Assembly: GCA_001770235.1 (NCBI GenBank)
Contig: MEQN01000060.1
Span: 18,323 to 23,323, forward strand
Origin: Betaproteobacteria bacterium RBG_16_58_11
Lineage (GTDB): Bacteria > Pseudomonadota > Gammaproteobacteria > Burkholderiales > Thiobacteraceae
Direction of reading: 5' to 3'
DNA length: 5,001 bases
Shown here: piece after piece, positions 1 to 5,001 of the stretch
Numbering within the stretch: the stretch's first letter is position 1
How the letters are laid out: the number at the start of each line of letters is the position of its first letter
Position numbers and translations under genes: made by a program
Notes under the pieces: model-generated
Told to the model about the DNA's origin: nothing
The model's database searches: none
The model's input: only the letters and a program-made list of their open reading frames with translations

Positions 1-1128
1 CGACAAGCGTTTGACCACGCCCACCGGCAGCTTGGTGTGCTTGATCGTCTTGTCGAGCTCGTAATTCACCGTGGATTCGCGATTCCCGCCGCCCGCGGTT
101 GCGCCCGGCGGGCTACCCGGCGCGCCGGCTACCCCGCCGGGTGCGGTAATCGGCGCTGAAGCCGCGCCCGGCGGCTGATTCGACAAGGCACCCGGCACGC
201 CGCTGGCGGACACGCCCGCACCGCTTCCGCTGTCACTTGATTGCAGGCTGCGAATCGCCACTTCTTGCGGCACGGCATTGGGTTTATACGTCTCCGCGGT
301 TTGCTCGGTCTGCGCAAAATCCAAGTCAGCCGTGACTTGCGCGCGCACATTATTCGCGCCCACGAGCGGCGCGATAATCGTCTCGATGCGCTTGACGACA
401 CTGGTTTCGATTTGATGCAAGTATTCAATCTGGGTCGGATCCAGCCCGGCTTTGCCGCCAGCCGCATCCGACGCAACCAGCAAATTGCCGTTTTGATCGA
501 CCACGGTGATATTTTGCGTCGGCAGATCGGGCACGCTGGACGAGACCAGATGCACGATGCCGCTCACCTGCGCCGGATCGAGCCGCTTGCCGCCGCCCAA
601 ATTGAGGAACACCGAGGCGGAAGGCTTTTGCTGATCGCGCAAAAACACCGATGGGCGCGGAATGGCCAAATGCACGCGCGCGCCCTGCACGGCGGATACC
701 GCTTCGATGGTGCGGGTCAACTCACCCTCCAGCGCGCGCTGGTAATTCACCTGCTCGACAAACTGGCTCACGCCGAGCTTTTGGTTATCCAGCAAATCGA
801 AACCGACGTTGCCCTTGGGGATGCCTTGCGCGGCGAGTTTCAGCCGCACTTCATACACCTTGTCCATCGGCACCTTGATCACACTGGTGCCTTCGGTCTT
901 GAACGGCACGTTCATTGTGCCCAAGGCATTGATGACCGCGCCGCCGTCTTTATCCGACAGATTGGTGTAGAGAATTTGATAGGTGGGAGTTTGGTACCAG
1001 AGGTAGCCGCCGGAAAATAGGGCGACGATGGCGGCAACGGCTACGATTAAGCCGATTTTTTGACTATTGGTGAGCTGTCCAAAGTTCTGTAATTGCGCAA
1101 CCATCGAAGGTTGCGTTGCTACCGCCAT
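1..1128 (-). CDS. fliF: Flagellar MS-ring protein FliF (N-terminal 376 residues, cut by window edge)
   Basis: FliF builds the MS ring in the inner membrane, the base on which the rotor, export gate and rod assemble. The reading frame starts at ATG 1128 and stays open to base 1, giving 376 residues of a protein usually about 530-570 long; the missing part should hold the second membrane helix and the FliG-binding tail. Visible are a short cytoplasmic N-terminus, a membrane helix at about residues 24-46 (IGLIVAVAAIVALFSGGYLW), then the YscJ/FliF ring-building domain at about 47-220 with family-typical stretches such as LAAQGIPKGNVGFDLLD (98-114), VNYQRALEGELTRTI (127-141) and ARVHLAIPRPSVF (150-162). 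The FliF C-domain begins near 225 and is broken by a Gly/Pro/Ala/Ser-rich linker at about 296-349 before ESTVNYELDKTIKH (351-364). The start is supported by GAAGGG five bases upstream; an in-frame ATG at 1104 is a weaker alternative. It lies 69 nt downstream of fliE, probably in the same operon. The family call is very secure. Confidence 0.97.
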   Translation of the reverse strand, partial: MAVATQPSMVAQLQNFGQLTNSQKIGLIVAVAAIVALFSGGYLWYQTPTYQILYTNLSDKDGGAVINALGTMNVPFKTEGTSVIKVPMDKVYEVRLKLAAQGIPKGNVGFDLLDNQKLGVSQFVEQVNYQRALEGELTRTIEAVSAVQGARVHLAIPRPSVFLRDQQKPSASVFLNLGGGKRLDPAQVSGIVHLVSSSVPDLPTQNITVVDQNGNLLVASDAAGGKAGLDPTQIEYLHQIETSVVKRIETIIAPLVGANNVRAQVTADLDFAQTEQTAETYKPNAVPQEVAIRSLQSSDSGSGAGVSASGVPGALSNQPPGAASAPITAPGGVAGAPGSPPGATAGGGNRESTVNYELDKTIKHTKLPVGVVKRLS

Positions 1129-1133
1129 AAGGG

Positions 1134-1139
1134 CCCTTC
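1134..1139 (-). promoter_or_regulatory. Ribosome binding site of fliF
   Basis: On the minus strand GAAGGG stands five bases before the ATG at 1128. It is a good Shine-Dalgarno match and decides for this start over the in-frame ATG eight codons downstream (1104), which has no comparable site. Confidence 0.7.
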
Positions 1140-1197
1140 ACGTGTTGAGCGCTTCCCTCGCCGGCTGAAAACGCCGCCGAGATCACACTCGAAAAAC

Positions 1198-1515
1198 TTA
1201 AACCGGCATGCTCATAATCTGCTGGTAGGCTTCCACCAGCTTGTTACGAACCTGCACCATGGTTTGGAACGACACATCCGCTTTTTGCAGCGAAATGATC
1301 ACGTCCTCGACATTCACGTTAGGCGCGCCTAGCTCCAGGGCTTGGGCCAACTTCTTCGCTTCCGTCTGCGCATTGCTCGCCTGGTCGAGCGAGCTTTGCA
1401 ACAGCGCGGCGAAATCGCCCGGCCCGCCCGTGGGCTGGGCGGCAGGATTCCCCGCCGCCTGCGCGGACGCAGCCTGCAACTGGCTTAGAAGCTGATCAAT
1501 GCCTTTGGTATCCAT
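1198..1515 (-). CDS. fliE: Flagellar hook-basal body protein FliE
   Basis: FliE is a small periplasmic rod component exported through the flagellar type III apparatus; it joins the MS ring to the proximal rod. The product is 105 residues, the normal family length. The N-terminal third is a low-complexity Ala/Gln/Gly/Pro stretch (about 12-33), as is common in FliE. The diagnostic part is the C-terminal half: VNVEDVIISLQKADVSFQ (67-84) followed by QVRNKLVEAYQQIMSMPV (88-105), matching the conserved QKA-VSFQ, VRNKLVxAYQxIM and MxV ending of the family. There is no Sec signal peptide, as expected for type III export. The ATG at 1515 is preceded by GAGGG at a spacing of six bases, and a sigma-54 promoter ends about 25 nt upstream, so fliE is the first gene of the fliEF transcript. 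It lies between the flrC-like regulator (51 nt upstream) and fliF (69 nt downstream). Confidence 0.97.
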   Translation of the reverse strand: MDTKGIDQLLSQLQAASAQAAGNPAAQPTGGPGDFAALLQSSLDQASNAQTEAKKLAQALELGAPNVNVEDVIISLQKADVSFQTMVQVRNKLVEAYQQIMSMPV

Positions 1516-1521
1516 GATTGG

Positions 1522-1526
1522 CCCTC
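1522..1526 (-). promoter_or_regulatory. Ribosome binding site of fliE
   Basis: GAGGG on the minus strand lies six bases before the fliE ATG. With a predicted transcription start near 1529 the leader would be only about 14 nt, so this site sits almost at the 5' end of the message. Confidence 0.65.
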
Positions 1527-1539
1527 AGCCAAAAACAAA

Positions 1540-1555
1540 TGCAAGAAGCGTACCT
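1540..1555 (-). promoter_or_regulatory. Sigma-54 (RpoN) promoter of fliE
   Basis: Read on the minus strand, the site is AGGTACG-CTTC-TTGCA. Against the known sigma-54 consensus TGGCACG-N4-TTGCA it keeps the invariant GG (1554-1553) and GC (1542-1541) at exactly the canonical spacing, with mismatches only at the first T and at C to T. A T-rich run (TTTGTTTTT) follows, as is usual between -12 and the start. The predicted transcription start is near 1529-1530. It sits wholly inside the 51-nt gap after the gene of a sigma-54-dependent activator, which strongly suggests FlrC-like control of fliEF, as is known for the equivalent operons in Vibrio and Pseudomonas. No mapped start or activator site is visible from sequence alone. 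Confidence 0.85.
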
Positions 1556-1566
1556 ACTCCAAACCG

Positions 1567-2910
1567 CTAGCGCCCGGCATCGGGATCAATGCCTTCTTCA
1601 CGCAAGCGTTGCAGCTTGTAGCGTAAAGTGCGCTCGCTCATGCCGAGCTGCTCGGCGGCCTGTTTGCGCGATCCCTTCACCGCCGCCAACGTGTCTAAAA
1701 TATGCGCCCGCTCAAACGATTTCATGTCTTGCGGACGGCTTGTTTCGGCAAGCGCTTGCACCGCCGGGGCGGCAATTTTTGCCGCTTCCGGCAAATGCAG
1801 GTGCTCGACCTCGATCACGTTGCCGGGCGCTAAAATCATCGCGCGCTGAATCACGTTCTCTAATTCGCGGATGTTACCCGGCCAAGTATAGCGCGTCAAT
1901 CGCTCTTCCGCTTGTTTTGAAAGGGAAAGCCCGTGCCGGCCGGTCGTCGTGCCAAGGCGTCCGATCAGGTGCCGCGCCAGGGGCACGATGTCTTGCACCC
2001 GCTCCCGCAACGGCGCGATGCGCAAGGGGAAAACATTCAGCCGGTAATATAAATCCTCGCGAAAATGGCCTTCCGCGACCGCCTTTTCCATATCCCGGTT
2101 GGAGGTGGCGATGACCCGCACGTCGAGGGGGATCGGTTTTTTCCCCCCCACCCGCTCCACTTCGCGTTCTTGCAGCACCCGCAGCAGCTTGGCTTGCAGC
2201 GCCAAGGGCATTTCCGATATTTCGTCCAATAGGATGGTGCCACCGTTGGCTTGTTCAAATTTTCCCGCTTGCGCCGATTGCGCGCCGGTGAAGGCGCCCT
2301 TTTCGTAGCCGAACAAAGTCGATTCGAGCAGATTGTCGGGAATCGCCGCGCAGTTGATGGCGACGAAGGCTTGGTCGGCGCGCGGCGAGTGGCGGTGCAG
2401 GAAACGGGCCATGACCTCTTTGCCGCTGCCCGATTCGCCGCCGATCATCACCGTGGTGCTGGATGCCGCGACGCGCTGCGCCAGCGACAGGAGCTCGCGC
2501 GATAAAGCGTCCTGCGCGATCACTTCGCCGCCCGCGTCGTAATAGGTGGTCAGCATGTAGCGCGCGACTTGGGCCAGCAGTTTGTTGGCGTCGAACGGTT
2601 TGGTGAGGTAGTCGCATGCACCGTCGCGCATCGCCTCCACCGCCTTTTCGATCATGCCGTAGGCGGTCATCAAGAGCACCGGCACATGGGGATAGACCGC
2701 TTTGATGCGCTTGAGCAGCGTGTGCCCATCCATTGGCTGCATCATCACATCCGACACCACCAAACCCACGGCTTGCTGCGCCATCAGGGCCAGCGCGGCC
2801 TCGCCGTCTTGCGCGCTGATCACGTGATAACCGGCCAGCTTCAGCGTATCGGTCAAGGCCTCGCGCAAGTCTTGATCGTCTTCAACGATGAGGATCGGGA
2901 GTTGATTCAT
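1567..2910 (-). CDS. flrC: Sigma-54-dependent flagellar response regulator, FlrC/FleR type
   Basis: NtrC-family activator of 447 residues that remodels sigma-54 RNA polymerase at middle flagellar promoters. Receiver domain at 1-118: acidic pocket E10/D11/D12, phosphoacceptor D54 (VVSDVMM), T82 and K104 (LTKPF), all intact. Central AAA+ domain at about 133-365: Walker A GGESGSGKE (157-165), the sigma-54 contact loop GAFTGA (205-210), Walker B GGTILLDE (223-230), N271 sensor, FREDLYYRL (283-291) and WPGNIRELENV (343-353). C-terminal Fis-type helix-turn-helix at about 398-437 (GSRKQAAEQLGMSERTLRYKL region). Every key residue is present, so it should be a phosphorylation-dependent, ATP-driven activator. 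The start at 2910 lies 10 nt after the kinase stop without a strong ribosome site (only ACGG next to the ATG), pointing to translational coupling. The flagellar assignment, and flrC rather than a generic ntrC-like name, rests on position between the kinase and fliEF. The name fleR would be equally apt. Confidence 0.93.
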   Translation of the reverse strand: MNQLPILIVEDDQDLREALTDTLKLAGYHVISAQDGEAALALMAQQAVGLVVSDVMMQPMDGHTLLKRIKAVYPHVPVLLMTAYGMIEKAVEAMRDGACDYLTKPFDANKLLAQVARYMLTTYYDAGGEVIAQDALSRELLSLAQRVAASSTTVMIGGESGSGKEVMARFLHRHSPRADQAFVAINCAAIPDNLLESTLFGYEKGAFTGAQSAQAGKFEQANGGTILLDEISEMPLALQAKLLRVLQEREVERVGGKKPIPLDVRVIATSNRDMEKAVAEGHFREDLYYRLNVFPLRIAPLRERVQDIVPLARHLIGRLGTTTGRHGLSLSKQAEERLTRYTWPGNIRELENVIQRAMILAPGNVIEVEHLHLPEAAKIAAPAVQALAETSRPQDMKSFERAHILDTLAAVKGSRKQAAEQLGMSERTLRYKLQRLREEGIDPDAGR

Positions 2911-2920
2911 CCGTCTAAGC

Positions 2921-4132
2921 TTACTCTATTTTCAGTAGCGGCAGACGCAGCGCAACCGCGGCGCCGCTCCCCGGCGTGGATTGAACATTGATCTCGCCGC
3001 CATGCGCTTCCGCCACGCCGCGCACGATCGCCAAGCCGAGGCCGGTGCCGTCCGGGCGCGTGGTGAAAAAGGGGTCGAACATGCGTTCGAGCGTTGCCGC
3101 TTCGATGCCCGGCCCGGTATCGCTCACGCGCAAGCACACTTCCTCGCCGGCTAATTCGCTCAGCAGGCTCACGCTGGCGCCCGCCGGGCTCCACTGCATG
3201 GCGTTTTCCAGCAGATTCACCAAGGCGCCGGTGATCGCCTCGCGGCTGCCTGATAGCCGCGCCGCGCCCGCCCCATGCGTCACTTGAAACACCAGGCCGC
3301 GCTCCAGCATTTGCGGCTCGATCACCTGGCGCAGATCCGCGAGCAAATCGGCCACCTTGATCGGTTCGCGCCCGCCCGCCTCGCCACGCACATACAGCAG
3401 CATGTCCTGGATCAGATGCTCCAAGTGCGTGAGCCGCGCCACGACTTTTTCGCCAAAGCGCGCGCGCTCGGCCTCGGGCAGGTGCGCTTGAGAAAGTTGC
3501 GAGGCATACAGCAGCGCGGTCGCCAGCGGGGTGCGCAATTGGTGTGCGAGCCGCGCCGCCACCTCGCCCATCGCAGACAGCCGCTGGTGCCGCGCCAACT
3601 CCAATTGCAGGGCATGCGCTTGGGTAATGTCGTGAAACAGCAATATTTGGCCGCTGGAACCGGGCAAGGCGCTGGTGGATAGCGCCAAGCGGCGCGGCGC
3701 GGCATGGCCGCTCGTAATCCACTCCTCCGGGTTATTGCTGGGGCGCAAGGCGCAGGCTTGCACCACCGGCCAAGCGCGCCCGCCCAGCGCGTGCCCGAGC
3801 ATGGCTTCCGCCGCCGGGTTGGCCTCGATCACATGGTCGGACTCGTCCAGCACCACCACCCCTGCCGGCAGCGCCGAATGCAAGGCGGTTAACCGCTGCG
3901 ACAAGGCTTCCTTCTCCAGGAATTGGCGTTTCAGCTCGCCATTGGCGATGGCGAGTTGCTGCGTCAAGCTCGCCACCTGATTTTGCAGGCCGGCATAAGT
4001 GGCGGCCAATTGCTCGGACGCCAAATTGAAGAGTGAGAAAGCCTGCTCGAGTTCGCGGGGATCGATCGGCGTCTTGGGGTCCGGCACGCGCTTGGCCTTG
4101 GGTGAATTAAGTTGCTTGATTATAGCCAGCAC
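2921..4132 (-). CDS. flrB: Soluble PAS-domain sensor histidine kinase, FlrB/FleS type
   Basis: Predicted cytoplasmic kinase of 403 residues that autophosphorylates and passes the phosphate to the adjacent regulator. An N-terminal helical, probably coiled-coil stretch (about 27-85) leads into a PAS domain (about 86-170, with [23 protein letters not shown]). The HisKA domain holds the phosphoacceptor His197 in [17 protein letters not shown] (188-204). The HATPase domain has the N box [11 protein letters not shown] (N310), G1 box SDTGPGI (337-343), F box MFDPFFTT (351-358) and G2 box GTGLGLAI (362-369). No membrane helix or signal peptide is visible, which matches FlrB/FleS and means the cue is internal; in Vibrio it is linked to early flagellar structures, but the signal here is unknown. 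The start used is GTG at 4132; AGG lies about 12 nt upstream, a long spacing, so the exact N-terminus is uncertain and a GTG at codon 16 is possible. It forms a two-gene unit with the regulator, 10 nt apart. Confidence 0.92.
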   Translation of the reverse strand: MLAIIKQLNSPKAKRVPDPKTPIDPRELEQAFSLFNLASEQLAATYAGLQNQVASLTQQLAIANGELKRQFLEKEALSQRLTALHSALPAGVVVLDESDHVIEANPAAEAMLGHALGGRAWPVVQACALRPSNNPEEWITSGHAAPRRLALSTSALPGSSGQILLFHDITQAHALQLELARHQRLSAMGEVAARLAHQLRTPLATALLYASQLSQAHLPEAERARFGEKVVARLTHLEHLIQDMLLYVRGEAGGREPIKVADLLADLRQVIEPQMLERGLVFQVTHGAGAARLSGSREAITGALVNLLENAMQWSPAGASVSLLSELAGEEVCLRVSDTGPGIEAATLERMFDPFFTTRPDGTGLGLAIVRGVAEAHGGEINVQSTPGSGAAVALRLPLLKIE

Positions 4133-4191
4133 CTTATTGCTTTACCTAATAAAACAAATCCTTAGCGACTCGACCTGAACGTGCGAATTAT

Positions 4192-4219
4192 TAAAGTTTG
4201 TCTGCCCTGTTGCCGATAA
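4192..4219 (+). promoter_or_regulatory. Sigma-28 (FliA) promoter of the chemoreceptor gene
   Basis: TAAAGTTT (4192-4199) and GCCGATAA (4212-4219) are both exact matches to the well-known FliA consensus octamers. The spacer is 12 bp rather than the usual 11. The predicted start is near 4226-4228, giving a leader of about 28 nt before the ATG at 4255. A sigma-28 promoter before a chemoreceptor is the standard late-gene arrangement, as in E. coli tar and tsr, so both sequence and context agree. Confidence 0.9.
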
Positions 4220-4226
4220 CAGGGCA
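4203..4226. repeat. Perfect 9-bp inverted repeat over the sigma-28 -10 element
   Basis: TGCCCTGTT (4203-4211) and AACAGGGCA (4218-4226) are exact reverse complements separated by six bases. The right arm takes in the last two bases of the -10 octamer and the left arm covers most of the spacer. The repeat ends at or before the predicted transcription start, so it would not form an RNA hairpin in the chemoreceptor message; it looks more like a possible operator. No T run follows on either strand, so it is not a standard terminator. Confidence 0.6.
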
Positions 4227-4254
4227 ATACCGATACAGAAAGAATGAAAACACA

Positions 4255-5001
4255 ATGCGCCTTCTTGCCGACATGACCATACGCACCAAGCTCACCGCAG
4301 CGGTGGCCCTCGCCACGCTGTTGATGATTGCGATTGGCGTGGCAGGGCTTTGGGGCACCCATAGCGCGCAGCAGGCCGCCGAATCCATCTATAAAGACCG
4401 CTTGGTGGCGATCGATATTTTGAACAACGTGCGCAATTTTCAGAATCAAATCCGCATCAATCTCCTGGTCGCGCGCCAGTCGGGGGACTCGTTCGAGATC
4501 ATGGCCCATGCCGACAAGGTCAACGGCAATATTTTCAAAATTGCGCAACTGCTTGAAGACTATAACAAGCGGAAAATGGGCAATGAAGAAAAGCGGCTGA
4601 TGGACGAATTTGTCAAAGCACGGCTTCACTTCGGTCAAAACGGCGTCGTGCCCATGATCGATCTGATGCAAGCGGATAAGTTCGAGGCCGCGGATAAGCA
4701 TCGCAAAGAAGTAGTGGATCCGGCATTCGCCAAAGTTTCCGATGCGATCGACGCCGTCATCAAGCACCAAAGCGAGATGGCGCAAAACCAATTCGAGCAA
4801 ACCGGCAAACAAGCCAAAGCGATCCGGATCGGCTCGATCGCCGCCATTCTCATCGGCGCCGTCATGGCCTTTGTGATGGGCATGCTCATCGCCCGCTCGA
4901 TCAACCAAGGCGTCGCCGCGCTGGTCAAGGCATCGGCCCGTCTCGCGGACGGCGATCTCACCACGCATGTGCCGATCAAGGGAAAGGATGAACTTTGCCG
5001 G
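4255..5001 (+). CDS. Methyl-accepting chemotaxis protein (N-terminal 249 residues, cut by window edge)
   Basis: Inner-membrane chemoreceptor that senses a ligand in the periplasm and signals through HAMP to a cytoplasmic domain acting on CheA/CheW. The frame is open from ATG 4255 to the window end. Visible in order are a short N-terminus typical of receptors (MTIRTKLT, 7-14), a first membrane helix at about 13-34, a four-helix-bundle ligand domain of the Tar/Tsr-like 4HB_MCP type at about 35-190 (including YKDRLVAIDILNNVRN, 46-61), a second membrane helix at about 192-213, and a HAMP domain from about 211 (RLADGDLTTHVPIKGKDEL, 229-247) that is not complete. The methylation and signalling region lies beyond the window. 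The residue after DEL is Cys248, where HAMP domains commonly have Gly. Start choice: ATG 4255 has only a weak purine-rich stretch upstream; ATG 4273 (MTIRTKL) is an alternative, while ATG 4244 runs into a stop after ten codons. The ligand cannot be named. It is driven by a sigma-28 promoter and transcribed away from flrBC. Confidence 0.93.
   Translation, partial: MRLLADMTIRTKLTAAVALATLLMIAIGVAGLWGTHSAQQAAESIYKDRLVAIDILNNVRNFQNQIRINLLVARQSGDSFEIMAHADKVNGNIFKIAQLLEDYNKRKMGNEEKRLMDEFVKARLHFGQNGVVPMIDLMQADKFEAADKHRKEVVDPAFAKVSDAIDAVIKHQSEMAQNQFEQTGKQAKAIRIGSIAAILIGAVMAFVMGMLIARSINQGVAALVKASARLADGDLTTHVPIKGKDELCR

Larger units (their letters stand above)
4133..4254. promoter_or_regulatory. Divergent control region between flrB and the chemoreceptor gene
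   Basis: This 122-bp gap separates two diverging genes and is AT-richer than its flanks. Rightward it holds the sigma-28 promoter listed separately. Leftward, for flrBC, no sigma-54 -24/-12 pair is visible. A poor sigma-70-like pair, TTATCG (4219-4214) and TTTAAT (4195-4190) with an 18-bp spacer on the minus strand, is the best candidate I can see and is weak. If it is real, the two promoters overlap on opposite strands and would compete. Confidence 0.5.

Noticed and set aside
241..1020. Open frame of 259 codons on the plus strand
   Set aside because: It lies fully antisense to fliF, whose protein is unmistakable across the same bases. The translated product is rich in His, Arg and Gln with no family pattern, as expected for a shadow frame in GC-rich DNA.
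1129..1197. Gap between fliE and fliF searched for a terminator or promoter
   Set aside because: No strong hairpin with a T run and no -24/-12 or FliA match is visible; only the fliF ribosome site stands out, so cotranscription is the simplest view.
2255..2617. Open frame of 120 codons within the regulator gene
   Set aside because: Out-of-frame shadow over the AAA+ domain coding region; very Arg-rich and without features.
2907..3722. Open frame of 271 codons on the minus strand inside the kinase gene
   Set aside because: Same strand, different frame from the kinase, which has all histidine kinase boxes. The product is Arg/Ala/Gly-rich without any motif.
4134..4152. TTATT/AATAA inverted repeat near the flrB start
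   Set aside because: Only five AT base pairs with a 9-nt centre in an AT-rich stretch; too weak to separate from chance.
4162..4968. Open frame of 268 codons on the minus strand
   Set aside because: It is antisense to the chemoreceptor, and its 3' end would run through the sigma-28 promoter. The receptor frame shows helices, HAMP and normal codon use; this one shows no recognisable domain.
1..5001. Search for CRISPR repeats, transposon ends, tRNA or integration sites
   Set aside because: No spaced direct repeats, transposase motifs, terminal repeats or tRNA-like folds were seen by eye, and gene order and codon use are uniform across the window.

Overview
This window is a flagellar regulation and assembly locus from a GC-rich Gram-negative bacterium, most likely a gamma- or betaproteobacterium with a polar flagellum. 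That placement rests on the pairing of a soluble FlrB/FleS-type histidine kinase and an FlrC/FleR-type sigma-54 activator directly in front of fliE and fliF. This order is known from Vibrio (flrBC-fliEF) and Pseudomonas (fleSR-fliEF). Genus cannot be fixed from the sequence alone.

Layout. Four genes lie on the minus strand, read from right to left: flrB-like kinase (4132 to 2921), flrC-like response regulator (2910 to 1567), fliE (1515 to 1198) and fliF (from 1128, running off the left edge). The kinase and regulator are 10 nt apart and clearly cotranscribed. A 51-nt gap before fliE holds a well-formed sigma-54 (-24/-12) promoter, so fliEF probably starts its own transcript under the control of the activator encoded just upstream. 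On the plus strand a methyl-accepting chemotaxis protein starts at 4255 and runs off the right edge after its second membrane helix and most of its HAMP domain. Its upstream region carries a near-perfect sigma-28 (FliA) promoter.

How it works together. The kinase is expected to phosphorylate the regulator, which drives sigma-54 RNA polymerase at middle flagellar promoters such as the one before fliE. FliF forms the MS ring and FliE joins it to the rod. Once the hook-basal body is finished, sigma-28 is freed and late genes are switched on, here the chemoreceptor. The window thus shows a middle-gene and a late-gene promoter of the flagellar hierarchy within about 2.7 kb.

I found no mobile element, CRISPR array, tRNA, rRNA or unknown gene family. 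All coding sequence belongs to well-known families. The points worth a second look are regulatory: the two alternative-sigma promoters, a perfect inverted repeat overlapping the sigma-28 -10 element, and a divergent chemoreceptor where the master regulator gene flrA/fleQ would often sit.
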